A DNA stretch of 64,000 nucleotides from Acidobacteriota bacterium. Its GTDB lineage: Bacteria; Acidobacteriota; Thermoanaerobaculia; Multivoradales; Multivoraceae. The position numbers were made by a program, and so were the translations under genes. Shown piece by piece: positions 41,439-52,932 of the stretch. Positions within the stretch are counted from its first letter, which is position 1, and every line of letters starts with the position of its first letter. Below the pieces are notes generated by a model. That model was given only the letters and a program-made list of their open reading frames with translations, made no database searches and was not told the origin of the DNA. Where the stretch lies: positions 1-64,000 of the forward strand of contig QQVD01000029.1 in NCBI GenBank assembly GCA_003388555.1. Direction: 5' to 3'.

Positions 41439-42872
41439 ATGATCCGCCAGCGCCACTTCGAGACCCGCGCGCTCTTCGTCCTAGCCGACCTGAGCGCCAT
41501 CACGCTGGCCTTCTTCGCCGCCTGGTTCCTGCGCTTCGAGCTGGAGCTGGTGCCGCTGCGCCAGGCGCCGCCGCCGTTCTCCTGGTACCTGCCGCTGCTG
41601 CCGGGGCTGCTGCTGCTCTGGCCGGTGGTCTTCTACTTCCACGGCCTCTACCAGAACCGTCGCGGCAACAGCAGGATCGAGGAGTTCTTCACCCTGGCGA
41701 TCGCCAACGGGCTGGCGACGCTGATCCTCGCCGGCGTGGCGACCTTCTACCGGCCGGTCCTCGATCCCGGCAGCGGCAGCTACGCCTTCTTCTCCTTCAG
41801 CCGCGTCTTCCTGACCCTGCTGCTGGCCTGCAGCATCGTCTTCACCACCGCTTCCCGCCTGTCCATCCGGGCGGTGCTGCGCGAGCTGCGCCGCCGCGGA
41901 CACAACATCCGTCGGGTCTTGGTCATCGGCGCCGGCACGCTCGGCCGCGAGGTGGCCAACCGCATCCTGTCGCACCGCGAGCTCGGCTTCGACGTCGTCG
42001 GTTTCCTCGACGACGACCAGGAGCTCGAGCACCCGCTCTTCTCCGAGGTCCCGATCCTCGGACCGCTGGGCGACCTCAACGCGGTGCTCGAGGAGAAGAG
42101 CGTCGACCAGCTCATGGTGGCGCTGCCGGTCGAGGCACACAAGAGGGTTCTCGAGATCCTCGAGGCGGTGGAGACCGAGTGCGTCGAGGTCCGCCTGGTG
42201 CCCGACCTGCTGCAGTACGCCTCGTTGCGGGCCGGCCTCGAGGACATCGACGGCCTCCCGGTGATCAACCTCTCGCACGTGCCGCTCGAGGGCTGGCAGA
42301 GCCTCGCCAAGCGATCCCTGGACCTCGTCGTCTCGGGCCTGTTGATGCTGGCGATGCTGCCCTTCCTGCCGCTCGTCGCGGCGCTGATCTGGCTCGAGGA
42401 CCGTGGTCCGATCTTCTACAGCCAGGAGCGCATGGGGCTGGACGGCCGAGCCTTCATGATCCACAAGTTCCGCTCGATGCGGGTCGACGCCGAGTCGAGT
42501 ACCGGTCCGATCTGGGCGGTCGAGGAGGATCCGCGCCGCACCCGGATCGGCTCGCTCCTCCGCCGCACCTCGATCGACGAGCTGCCGCAGCTGTGGAACG
42601 TGTTCCGGGGCGAGATGTCGCTGGTCGGCCCGCGGCCCGAGCGACCGGCGTTCGTGCACGAGTTCAAGCACAAGATCCCTCGCTACATGCTCCGCCACCG
42701 GGTCAAGGCGGGGATCACCGGGTGGGCGCAGGTGCACGGCTGGCGCGGCAACACCTCGATCAAGAAGCGGCTGCAGTACGACCTGTACTACATCGAGAAC
42801 TGGAGCCTGAAGCTCGACTTCAAGATCCTCTGGATGACGCTGCGCCACGGCTGGCTCGACAACGCCTACTGA
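41439..42872 (+). CDS. Undecaprenyl-phosphate sugar phosphotransferase (WcaJ/exopolysaccharide type)
   Basis: 477 residues with four N-terminal membrane helices, a CoA-binding-like Rossmann domain (VLVIGAGTLGREVANRI) and a fifth helix entering the catalytic domain (KRSLDLVVSGLLMLAML). The catalytic part has MIHKFRSMRVDAE, TSIDELPQLWNVFRGEMSLV, GPRPERPAFV and KAGITGWAQVHGWRGNTS. It transfers a sugar-1-phosphate from a UDP-sugar to undecaprenyl phosphate, the first step of lipid-linked repeat-unit synthesis. It is the committed enzyme for the GT4 genes before it. No flippase or polymerase gene is in the window. Confidence 0.93.
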   Translation: MIRQRHFETRALFVLADLSAITLAFFAAWFLRFELELVPLRQAPPPFSWYLPLLPGLLLLWPVVFYFHGLYQNRRGNSRIEEFFTLAIANGLATLILAGVATFYRPVLDPGSGSYAFFSFSRVFLTLLLACSIVFTTASRLSIRAVLRELRRRGHNIRRVLVIGAGTLGREVANRILSHRELGFDVVGFLDDDQELEHPLFSEVPILGPLGDLNAVLEEKSVDQLMVALPVEAHKRVLEILEAVETECVEVRLVPDLLQYASLRAGLEDIDGLPVINLSHVPLEGWQSLAKRSLDLVVSGLLMLAMLPFLPLVAALIWLEDRGPIFYSQERMGLDGRAFMIHKFRSMRVDAESSTGPIWAVEEDPRRTRIGSLLRRTSIDELPQLWNVFRGEMSLVGPRPERPAFVHEFKHKIPRYMLRHRVKAGITGWAQVHGWRGNTSIKKRLQYDLYYIENWSLKLDFKILWMTLRHGWLDNAY

Positions 42873-42956
42873 GGCTGCCGGCTCTGCCGAGGCGCTGCCG
42901 GGCCGTCCCCGCTCCTGGGCCGCCGCGGAGTCCGGTCAGCCGCCGCCGGCTGTCTG

Positions 42957-44087
42957 CTAGGACGAGCCGACGATCCGCGCTGCCCGCAGCACCACCCCGC
43001 CGCCGCGAGGGGCGAGCATCAGGCGGTGAGGCGCCCAGCGACCGGCCCGCACGGGCAGCGCGATCTCCACTCGGCGCTGCGGACCGATGATCTCGGGCAG
43101 CACGATCGCCTCGCCGACCGAACCACCGTCGGGTGACTCCGGCAGCCTGCCCGGCTCGAGCGCCACGATCGCCACCACCAGCGCGTCGACGGCCCGCTGA
43201 TCGACCCGCTCGATCACCAGCCGATCGCCGCGGCGCAGCTCCAGCGGCCAGGCGACGCGCTCGCCGCGACCGAGACGTAGGATCCCGCGCTCGGCCGCAC
43301 CGCCTGCACCCTCACCCTCCCCACCGTCGACGGACCACGAGGCGGCGGCCGACGGGTCGCAGCTGTCGTCCTCGAGCCGCACAGCGCTCCACCCCACCGC
43401 CAGATCGCGCTCCGCATCGGGCTCGAAGGAGTGACGGGTGAACGAGTAGCCGAAGACCAGACGGTTGGCGCCGGCGCCCAGCGCGGCGGCATCGACCTCG
43501 AGCTCGAAGTCCTCGAACCCGGCGCCAGGCACCAGCGAGATCGGGCCCAGTGCGGTGACGATCGAGCCGGCGGGACTGATCAGGGTCGGCGACACGGTCT
43601 GCCGCAGGGTCGGCGGCGCCCCCGGCGGAGCCCACGCCAGCGCCCTGCCTCGCAGCCGCATCGGCCGCGGCACGAGCACCGTCGTGCGCACCTCGGATCG
43701 TGGCCCGACGCTCCAGGCGAAACTCTCCTCGCCGCTGCGCTCGTTCCAGGAGAAGCCGGACAGGAGGGCCTCGCGCGCCGGCTGCGATCCGACATCGAGC
43801 ACGGTGCCGTCGCACTCGCGCACCGCCGCAGGCAGACTCGCGAGCAGGTCGTAGCGCAGCGCTTCGCTCGCAGGATCTTCCGCCAGACCGCACCCGAGAG
43901 CAGCGGCGAACAGCAGGGGCGGCAGTGGCCGCCGGAGGCTCGCGGGGCGCCGGCGGCCGAAGCACCGGCGCAGGTGCGCCGGGGCGGGCCTGTGCTGCGC
44001 CAAGGGATCCGGCGGCACGTCCCGGCGACCGGGCGCAGGATCACGAGGCGCGCCGATCGCGTGCTTCCGGCGTGCTCTGTCGCGCAC
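42957..44087 (-). CDS. Lipoprotein of unknown function
   Basis: 376 residues from GTG at 44087, with GGGAGGGG just upstream; the first 46 nt overlap the transglutaminase gene. The signal is unusually long and Arg/Pro-rich before LPPLLFAAALGCG (lipobox Cys near residue 66), so an internal start such as the GTG near 44018 is possible. The mature part is beta-rich with no recognised motif (SWNERSGEESFAWSVGPRSE, LEDDSCDPSAAASWSVDGGE). It may be a carbohydrate-binding or jelly-roll type protein. It is the last gene of the MoxR/DUF58/transglutaminase operon. Confidence 0.7.
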   Translation of the reverse strand: MRDRARRKHAIGAPRDPAPGRRDVPPDPLAQHRPAPAHLRRCFGRRRPASLRRPLPPLLFAAALGCGLAEDPASEALRYDLLASLPAAVRECDGTVLDVGSQPAREALLSGFSWNERSGEESFAWSVGPRSEVRTTVLVPRPMRLRGRALAWAPPGAPPTLRQTVSPTLISPAGSIVTALGPISLVPGAGFEDFELEVDAAALGAGANRLVFGYSFTRHSFEPDAERDLAVGWSAVRLEDDSCDPSAAASWSVDGGEGEGAGGAAERGILRLGRGERVAWPLELRRGDRLVIERVDQRAVDALVVAIVALEPGRLPESPDGGSVGEAIVLPEIIGPQRRVEIALPVRAGRWAPHRLMLAPRGGGVVLRAARIVGSS

Positions 44088-46308
44088 TTCCCCTCCCAGA
44101 ACCGTCGCCGCTCTCCCCGTCGCGCCTCGGTCCTCCGGATCCCTCCGGCAATCGTCGCCGGTGGCGCCGCGCCAGCTTCTCCTGCTGGATCAACTCGCGG
44201 CGGCGCGCCGCCACCGCCCGGGTGATCTCCAGCAGGTCCCGACGCAGCGCCTGGTTCAGCTCGCGCAACCGTCGTCGGTTCGGCTCGCCGTCGAGCAGCG
44301 GTCGGCCCGAGAAGCTCTGCTCCAGGTAGAGCCGCAGGATCCGGTGCAGCGGCTCGGCGGCGGCCGGACAGCGCTGGGCGAAGCTCTCCACCCACAGGCG
44401 CGGCGCCATGGCCGGCTTCCACGAGGCTCCGACCTTCTCTCCGAGCGCCGGCAGCCGACGGAAGGCCGCCACCGGATCGAGGCGCCGCGGGCGCAGGAGG
44501 AACCAGAGCAGCAGGAGCACGGTCAGCACGATGGTCAACGGCACGATCCCGCCCGGGGCGCGGGTGGCGGGCTGCGCCTGCTCCGCGTCAGCCGGTGGCG
44601 CACCGAGGGAGTCGGTCGGCGGCGGCAGCGGCGTCGAGCTGGCGCCGTCGCCGCGCCACAGCCCGCGAATCCAGGCCCAGATCCGTTCGAAGACCCGCTC
44701 CTGGTCACCCTGCGAGAAGGTGATCACGTAGCGATCCCAACGGAAGATCAGGTAGTCGTACGCTTGGCGCATCAGGGCACCCAGCGAGCGCCCCGAGATC
44801 CCTGGTCTGCCGTCGGGCGGAGTCGGGTCGAGAGTCACCCAGCCGCCGCGTTCCGGGATCCACGCCTCGACCCAGGCGTGCGCATTGCTCTGGCGGACGA
44901 TGGCGTAGCCCATCGAGCTGCGCTCGGCGCCGAGGAACCCGGTGACGTAGCGCGCCGGGATGCCGATCGAACGCAGCAGCAGCACCAGCGACGACGCGAA
45001 GTACTCGCAGTGACCGCTGCCGTACTCGAAGAGGAACTCCTCGATCGGCGAGACGCCGCGGCGACCGACGAAGTCGAGGGTGTACTCGTACTCGCTCATC
45101 AGGTGCGACTCGAGGCGCCGCGCGCGCTCCAGATCACCCGTCGCCCCGGCGGTCACCTGGCGCGCCATCGCCTCGATGCGGGGACTGACGCCGGTGCGCT
45201 CGACCAGCAGATCGTCGGCGGCGGCCGGCGGCTCGCCGAGGTAGACCGGCCGCGGCGACAGACCCACCCGGTAGGAGAGCGTCTCGCGCGGCTGGAAGGC
45301 GAAGCCGAGCGCGCCGCCGCGGTTCATCCCGAGGCTCGGCGAGGAGCCCACGAAGTCCACCCACAGCGTCTCCTGCGGGACGATCAGGGCCCTGGTGCCG
45401 ATCGGCTCGAGCCAGATCCGGGCGATGCTGGTGGCGTCGCCGTCCTCGAGGCGGTACTCGCCGCTGCGAGAGCGCGGCAGGGCCCGGCCTCCACCGCTGC
45501 GCTCCCAGTGGTCGAAGGCGTAGCGATCGAACGTCGCCCCGCGCAGCCGCAGCTCGGCCGGGAAGCTGCCGCTCTCCGGCTCGATGCGCAGCGCCACCTC
45601 CCGCGAGGTGCGAATGCGCGCGATGACGTCGAGGCCGGCTTCGTCGGAGAAGCCTGCCGACGTCGACTGCCCACTCGATCCGGAGCCGAGCACGAAGGGC
45701 TCGCGGAACCGCGGCAGCAGCACGAACAGCGGCACCGCCAGCAGCACCGCGGCGAGCACCAGCAGCGCTGCCGTGCGGCCGGGCTCGCGCGGCGGCCGCG
45801 CCGACGACTCGGCGCGGTCGAGCGACAGCAGGTGGTAGTTCGCGAAGTCGCCGAGCACCCGCACGCCGAGCAGTCCGAAGACCACCATGTAGGCAACGAT
45901 CCCGGGGCTCGCGCTGGTCGCCATGGCGGTGACGAAGATGAAGAAGATGGCCACCAGGGTCTGCCACTTGTCGCGGTCGCGACGCAGCGAGAAGAGCTTG
46001 GCGAGCACCACGAACAGCGCCAGGTGCATCATCGGCCGCAGCAACTGGCCCCTGCTCAGCGCCGTCAGGTCGAGCACCAGGAACGGCAGGTAGACGAGAC
46101 CGAGAAGGTTGAGCAGCCAGTTGTTCAGCCAACGCTCCTCGGCTCGGCGCACGCGGAGCAGGAAGTAGGCGACCCCGAGCTCGTAGAGGAGCAGGAACCC
46201 CCAGCCGACGACGCCCTCCGGTCTCGGCTCGTTGAGCGGCAGCGGCAGCGCCACCAGCGCTGCCAGGACGCCGAGGGCGAGACGCTTGTCGTCGGCGTAC
46301 CGCATCAC
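44041..46308 (-). CDS. Membrane transglutaminase-like protein (DUF3488-TGase-DUF4129)
   Basis: 755 residues. GTG at 46308 (or ATG at 46305) overlaps the DUF58 stop. The N-terminal 200 residues hold several membrane helices (LGVLAALVALPLPL, TLVAIFFIFVTAMATS), followed by a periplasmic transglutaminase-like domain with the triad Cys in GSGHCEYFASSLVLLL, His in NAHAWVEAWIP and Asp in LDPTPP. A further helix (VPLTIVLTVLLLLWFLL) and a cytoplasmic Arg-rich tail follow. This order is standard for the TGase partner of DUF58/MoxR. Its substrate is not known. Confidence 0.9.
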   Translation of the reverse strand: MMRYADDKRLALGVLAALVALPLPLNEPRPEGVVGWGFLLLYELGVAYFLLRVRRAEERWLNNWLLNLLGLVYLPFLVLDLTALSRGQLLRPMMHLALFVVLAKLFSLRRDRDKWQTLVAIFFIFVTAMATSASPGIVAYMVVFGLLGVRVLGDFANYHLLSLDRAESSARPPREPGRTAALLVLAAVLLAVPLFVLLPRFREPFVLGSGSSGQSTSAGFSDEAGLDVIARIRTSREVALRIEPESGSFPAELRLRGATFDRYAFDHWERSGGGRALPRSRSGEYRLEDGDATSIARIWLEPIGTRALIVPQETLWVDFVGSSPSLGMNRGGALGFAFQPRETLSYRVGLSPRPVYLGEPPAAADDLLVERTGVSPRIEAMARQVTAGATGDLERARRLESHLMSEYEYTLDFVGRRGVSPIEEFLFEYGSGHCEYFASSLVLLLRSIGIPARYVTGFLGAERSSMGYAIVRQSNAHAWVEAWIPERGGWVTLDPTPPDGRPGISGRSLGALMRQAYDYLIFRWDRYVITFSQGDQERVFERIWAWIRGLWRGDGASSTPLPPPTDSLGAPPADAEQAQPATRAPGGIVPLTIVLTVLLLLWFLLRPRRLDPVAAFRRLPALGEKVGASWKPAMAPRLWVESFAQRCPAAAEPLHRILRLYLEQSFSGRPLLDGEPNRRRLRELNQALRRDLLEITRAVAARRRELIQQEKLARRHRRRLPEGSGGPRRDGESGDGSGRGSARQSTPEARDRRAS

Positions 46309-47561
46309 GGCGCCGCCTCGGTGCGCGGGTCGGCCAGCGCCAGGCGCACGCTCCAGGCCGAGGCGTCGCTGGCCCGCAGGGCCGGAAGGTGACCGTGCGC
46401 GACCGCCGCCTCGGTCCTCGCTGCGCCCTCGCGCCGGGCACGAGGCAACGGGTCGAGCGGCATCGTCTCGAGCAGGGCGAGCGCCTCGAGCAGTCGACGA
46501 CGTTGCGGACGGGCAGTGCCGTAGCCGACGCGTCGGCTCCGGGTGACCAGCTCGACCTCGAAGCCGCGCTCGAGAGCGTCGACGGCCAGGGTCGCGGCTT
46601 CGCTGACCAGCAGCTCGAAGCGCGCCAGCTGTTGCTCGTCGGCGCCCCTGGGCACCGCGTTGTCGAGCAGCAGGCTGAGCCGTCGGCTGTCCTCCGCCTC
46701 GCGTTCGAGCACCACCAACTCACCGGTCTGGGCGCTGCGCTTCCAGTGCACGCTGCGCGGATCGTCGCCGGTGCGGAACGGGCGCAGGCCGAACAGCTCG
46801 GGACCGCTGCCGCGACGGCGCACCGTCGACTCGCCGACCGTGGCGCTGACTTCGAAGTCCATGTCGCTGGCATCGAACAACTGCGGGAAGACGAGCGCCG
46901 TCCGCGCCGGCTCGATCGAGGCCTGGCAGCGGAACAGCCCCAGGGGGTAGAGGCTGACGACACGCAGTGTCGGCATGCGATGGCGACCGCGCGACGGCCA
47001 CAGGACGCGCAGCTGCATCCGCGCGACGGCTCCCCGTCGGCGCTTCTCGGTGGACGGGGCGCGCTCACTACGGCGACGCTCGACGAGCGTCCGCTGGCGT
47101 TTCGCGGAGACGTCCAGACGAGGGACGACGTGTGGCGAGCCTCCCTGGGTCGACACCGCCAACCAGCGCGGCGCGAACGGCCGCCCCTTCGCTCGCACCA
47201 CCAGGGTCACCAGCAGCGGCGCCCTCGCGAACACCTCGTGCGGGGGCTGCAGCTCGAGCTGGACGCCACGCAGGTTGAGCGTCGCCACCACCCAGGAGAC
47301 CGCCAGCAACGCCACCATGCTGGCGATCACCATGTAGAGGGCGTTGTTTCCCGTGTTGCTGGCGGCCAGCACCAGCACCACCAGGAAGAGCAGGTACCAG
47401 AGCCCCACCTTGGTCAGGCTGCACTGGCGCTCCACCACGTGCTGGGCGTCGGGAGACCGCGGCGCCTGCCTCCTGCCCGGCCGCAGGGCACCCAGGAGCT
47501 CGTGGTGGAACCCCCGCGGGCGGGCGGACGGCAGCGGCAGGGCCTCGTCCACGACGCTCAC
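46305..47561 (-). CDS. DUF58 family protein
   Basis: 418 residues. Two membrane helices (LWYLLFLVVLVLAASNTGNN and IASMVALLAVSWVVATLNL) are followed by the DUF58 signature GLRPFRTGDDPRSVHWKRSA. The C-terminal part resembles a von Willebrand A-like fold. DUF58 proteins act with MoxR ATPases, perhaps in assembly of envelope complexes. GTG at 47561 has GGAGG 6 nt upstream and lies 12 nt after the MoxR stop. Confidence 0.9.
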   Translation of the reverse strand: MSVVDEALPLPSARPRGFHHELLGALRPGRRQAPRSPDAQHVVERQCSLTKVGLWYLLFLVVLVLAASNTGNNALYMVIASMVALLAVSWVVATLNLRGVQLELQPPHEVFARAPLLVTLVVRAKGRPFAPRWLAVSTQGGSPHVVPRLDVSAKRQRTLVERRRSERAPSTEKRRRGAVARMQLRVLWPSRGRHRMPTLRVVSLYPLGLFRCQASIEPARTALVFPQLFDASDMDFEVSATVGESTVRRRGSGPELFGLRPFRTGDDPRSVHWKRSAQTGELVVLEREAEDSRRLSLLLDNAVPRGADEQQLARFELLVSEAATLAVDALERGFEVELVTRSRRVGYGTARPQRRRLLEALALLETMPLDPLPRARREGAARTEAAVAHGHLPALRASDASAWSVRLALADPRTEAAP

Positions 47562-47573
47562 CCTAGGCCTCCA

Positions 47574-48542
<969 letters not shown>

Positions 48543-48633
48543 GACGTCGCTGTGACTCCTGGAGTCGGCGGTGTGGGCCCGGCGGCGCGCCCGCCCCGAC
48601 GGTCCCTTCGGAGTCCCTCGGAGTCAGGGTGGT

Positions 48634-49212
48634 CTAGCCGACTCCCTCGAACTCGCGGTAGGTGGCGATCTCTTCGGCGGGCACCGGTGCCCGGATGCTG
48701 ACGTTGAAGCCGTCGCCCTCGGTGTAGTCGATGCCCTCGATGCGCACCGTCTTCGTGGCGCTGACGCCCTTCTGTACGCCGGTGGTGTCGAGCCAGATCT
48801 GCCGGCTGCTCTTGGGCTGCTGGTCGGGGCCGACGTGCTCGAGCTCGACGGTGATCCCGTCGAGCGGCTCGGGGGCGGTGGTCGACACGAGGATGTCCAG
48901 GCTGAGCACCGACTCGGTCTCGATGGGGATCTCCTCCGCCGCCGCGACATCGGCCTCCGGGGCGATCTCGGCGTCCGCTGCGCCGGCGTCGGCGGGGGCA
49001 GCGGCATCCGTGTCCGCGCCAGCCTCGCCATCAGTCATCGCCCCGGCCACCGGAACCTCCTGGACGTAGAAGCTGATCGCCTCGACCGTGTACTCGGAGC
49101 GTGCCTGCTGGACCCGCTCGACCGGATCGGCCGGCTGGCAGGCGAGGACCACGGCGATCAGGCCGCAGGCGGCCGGCAGCAGTGCGATCTCGTGAAGACG
49201 TCGAGCTCTCAT
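48634..49212 (-). CDS. Small lipoprotein of unknown function
   Basis: 192 residues from ATG at 49212 with GGGGAG upstream. The lipobox is LIAVVLACQ. After the Cys comes SEYTVEAISFYVQEVP, then an Ala/Asp/Glu-rich linker (residues about 57-95, AGADTDAAAPADAGAADAEI), and a beta-rich C-terminal part with TAPEPLDGITVELEHVGPDQ. No known domain is recognised. It is encoded just before the MoxR gene and could be an envelope partner of that operon. Confidence 0.75.
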   Translation of the reverse strand: MRARRLHEIALLPAACGLIAVVLACQPADPVERVQQARSEYTVEAISFYVQEVPVAGAMTDGEAGADTDAAAPADAGAADAEIAPEADVAAAEEIPIETESVLSLDILVSTTAPEPLDGITVELEHVGPDQQPKSSRQIWLDTTGVQKGVSATKTVRIEGIDYTEGDGFNVSIRAPVPAEEIATYREFEGVG

Positions 49213-49451
49213 TCTCTCTCCCCTTCGGCCGCTTCGAGCGGCCTCCGTTCGCGGTGCGGCGCGACCTGCTGCGCCCTGTGGCAGATCGCTCGCGACGCGA
49301 CCGGCCTCGGCGTGCTCCAACGGCGTGCCCGGGCGCGTTGCACGCGGACTCGGAGCGCCTGCGGGTCCAAGCCCGCGACCGCGGGCGGCGACCTCGCGGC
49401 GACCGGCCGGACCGTCGGGCGTCGCGCCGATCCACGCCCCGTCTCGCCCGG

Positions 49452-50186
49452 TCAGGGCAGTAGATTGTAGCGCAGGATCGCCCAGACCGCCGAGACACCG
49501 TCCTTCCAACCGATCTTCTTGCCCTCGGCGTAGGTGCGCCCGTAGTAGGAGATCGGGACCTCGTAGACACGCGCCTTGCGGCGGGCCAGCAGAGCGGTCA
49601 GCTCGGGCTCGATGCCGAAGCGGTCCGAGCGCAGCGTCGCGCCGCGCAGCAGCTCGCTGCGGAAGACCTTGTAGCAGGTCTCCATGTCGGAGAGGTTCAG
49701 GTCGGTCAGCATGTTCGACAGCAGGGTCAGCGCCCGGTTGCCCAGGTAGTGCCAGAAGAAGAGCACGCGGTGCGGACCGCCGAGGAAGCGCGAACCGTAG
49801 ACGGCGTCGGCATGGTCGTCGAGGATCGGCGCCAGCAGCCGCGGATACTCCTGCGGGTCGTACTCCAGGTCGGCGTCCTGGATCAGCAGCAGGTCGCCGC
49901 GCGCCTCGGCGAACCCGCGCCGCAGCGCGGCTCCCTTGCCGCGGTTCTCCGGCTGTTCGAAGTAGCGGATGCCCAGCTCACCGGCGAGGCGGCGCAGGAT
50001 CTCGCGCGAGCCGTCCGTCGATCCGTCGTCGACGACGACGACTTCCCGCTCGAGTGGTTCCGGGAGCGGCGCCGCGAGCACCCGGCGCAGCAGCTCCTCG
50101 ACCGTCGCCGCCTCGTCGTAGACCGGGATGACGATCGACAGCAGCGCCGGCCCTGAACCGGCGGAGGAGCTGGAGGCGGCGGGCAT
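49452..50186 (-). CDS. GT2 glycosyltransferase (dolichol-phosphate mannosyltransferase-like)
   Basis: 244 residues. The GT-A fold is shown by [36 protein letters not shown] and [17 protein letters not shown] (the DAD motif in the metal-site region), followed by [13 protein letters not shown] and [20 protein letters not shown]. This matches small polyprenyl-phosphate hexose synthases without added membrane helices. It probably charges undecaprenyl phosphate with a hexose for envelope glycosylation. It lies 47 nt after murB. Confidence 0.92.
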   Translation of the reverse strand: MPAASSSSAGSGPALLSIVIPVYDEAATVEELLRRVLAAPLPEPLEREVVVVDDGSTDGSREILRRLAGELGIRYFEQPENRGKGAALRRGFAEARGDLLLIQDADLEYDPQEYPRLLAPILDDHADAVYGSRFLGGPHRVLFFWHYLGNRALTLLSNMLTDLNLSDMETCYKVFRSELLRGATLRSDRFGIEPELTALLARRKARVYEVPISYYGRTYAEGKKIGWKDGVSAVWAILRYNLLP

Positions 50187-50233
50187 CGGCGCAATCTACC
50201 AGTCCCTCCGGGCGACCGGCGGCCGCGGCGACC

Positions 50234-51313
50234 TCAGGTGCAGGCACCCCCGGTCGCCCTCTCCTCCCTTCTGCGACTCTCCGTTCCGTTGGTCTCCTCC
50301 GCCTCCGCGGCTCTCCACGCTTCGCGCAGGCCGCCGAGCAGCACGATCTCCGGCTGCAGCCGGATGCCCACACTGCGCAGCACGGCGTCACGCGCCATGA
50401 TCATCAGTCGGAGCACGTCGCCGGCGCGCGCGCCGCCGAGATTGACGATGACGTTGGCGTGCTCGTCGGAGATCGCCGCGCCCCCTTCGCGCCGTCCCTT
50501 CAGGCCGACCGCCTCGATCAACCGGCCCGCCGAGTCGCCGGGGGGATTCTTGAAGATCGATCCGGCGCTCGGCTTGCCGGCCGGCAGCGAGCTCCAACGC
50601 TTCTCGTTCAGCTCGGCCAAGCGGCGGGCGCCGTGCTCGGCATCGCCGCGGCGAAGGCGCAGAGTCGCCTCGATCACCACCGCGCCGCGCCGGCCGACGT
50701 TGGTCCTGCGGTAGCCGGGCTCGAGCTCGGAAGCCGACTGGCGCAACGTCTCGCCGCCGGGAAGCAACAGGACGACCTCCTCGATCAGCTCACTGATCTC
50801 GGTGCCGTAGCAGCCGGCGTTCATCGTCACCGCACCGCCGACCGAGGCCGGGAATCCCCCCAGCGGCTCGAGACCGAGCAGCCCCTCGCGCACGGTCTGC
50901 TTGGCCAGCTGTGGCACCAGCACCGCGGCACCCGCCCTCACCCGGTCGCCGTCGATCTCGAAGCGCCTGAACTCGCCGCGCAAGCGCTGCACGACCCCAG
51001 CAAGCCCCTCGTCGGGCACCAGCACGTTGGCGCCCTGTCCGAGGGTGCAGACCGCGATTTCGAGCTCGCGGCAGCGCGACGCCAACCAGCGCAGGGCCTC
51101 GACGTCGTGCACGCCGGCGTAGAGCTCGGCCGCCCCGCCGATGCGCAACGTCGTCGACGCCGCCAGCGAGCGGTCTGCCTCGAGCTCGAGGCGGTCGCCG
51201 CAGCCGGCCGCGTCGGCCCACTCCCGCCACCGATCGACGGAGGGAGGGCTCGAAGCGCTCGCCGAGGGCGACGCTCCGGGTTTGCTGGTCTCGAGGTGCC
51301 GATCTGCGCTCAC
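50234..51313 (-). CDS. murB: UDP-N-acetylenolpyruvoylglucosamine reductase
   Basis: 359 residues. It has the FAD-binding region [53 protein letters not shown], and the active-site Ser in [20 protein letters not shown]. It ends in [10 protein letters not shown]. The enzyme completes UDP-MurNAc synthesis for peptidoglycan. GTG at 51313 is the only sensible start. About 22 residues at the N-terminus and 30 at the C-terminus are low-complexity additions. Confidence 0.95.
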   Translation of the reverse strand: MSADRHLETSKPGASPSASASSPPSVDRWREWADAAGCGDRLELEADRSLAASTTLRIGGAAELYAGVHDVEALRWLASRCRELEIAVCTLGQGANVLVPDEGLAGVVQRLRGEFRRFEIDGDRVRAGAAVLVPQLAKQTVREGLLGLEPLGGFPASVGGAVTMNAGCYGTEISELIEEVVLLLPGGETLRQSASELEPGYRRTNVGRRGAVVIEATLRLRRGDAEHGARRLAELNEKRWSSLPAGKPSAGSIFKNPPGDSAGRLIEAVGLKGRREGGAAISDEHANVIVNLGGARAGDVLRLMIMARDAVLRSVGIRLQPEIVLLGGLREAWRAAEAEETNGTESRRREERATGGACT

Positions 51314-51862
51314 GCTGGGGTGATCCTAAGCCGCCGACGCCTCGCCGCCCTCCGATCGGCGCCTCGTTCTCCTTCCCACCCGGGCGTTGCGCAGCCGCCA
51401 ATCCGCCGATCGCGACAGGTCGGCCGTCAGCGCCAACGGCACCGCTGCGTTCTGGTATTCGGTGACCGGCCGATCGACGGCTGCCGGCGCGGCCTCGACC
51501 ACCGCCGGTCCACTACCACCCGGCCGCTCGCCTCCGGGGCAGGGCGTACGCGGCCCAGGCCAAAATTGCGCTTGATTTCCGCTCGCCCCGCTGGAAGAGT
51601 CAGGTCGTCCTTCGTGGCGATCCGCCCCTTCGGCAGGGACCAGTTCGCGGGGCCACGGGAGCCGGTGCCGGAACCGCCGCGAAGCCGGATGCGGAAGCGA
51701 TCGGGAGACGCTCGGAGCGCACACCACGAGACCCGTAGACACCCGCAGGCACCACAGACCCGAAGACACGAGACGCAACACAGCACGATCGCCCTGTGCG
51801 GCGCAGGCCGACTGCGGCGTCCGCCAACAGCGATCGTCGTTCCGCAGGGCGCAGGAGAAGCC
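51314..51862. other. 549-nt divergent gap between murB and recA
   Basis: No gene is supported. The only A/T-rich piece is near 51560-51590 (AAAATTGCGCTTGATTT), which may hold promoter elements. The 150 nt before recA are rich in AGACAC/GACCC words without a clear dyad. I found no standard LexA box (neither CTGT-N8-ACAG nor GAAC-N4-GTTC). Confidence 0.4.
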
Positions 51863-52909
<1,047 letters not shown>

Positions 52910-52932
52910 GACCGCCGACCGGCCTGCCCAGG

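Noticed and set aside
51314-51862. LexA/SOS box before recA
   Set aside because: Neither the enterobacterial nor the Bacillus-type consensus is found, and the TTCGCGG...CCGCGAA repeat there is too widely spaced to count.
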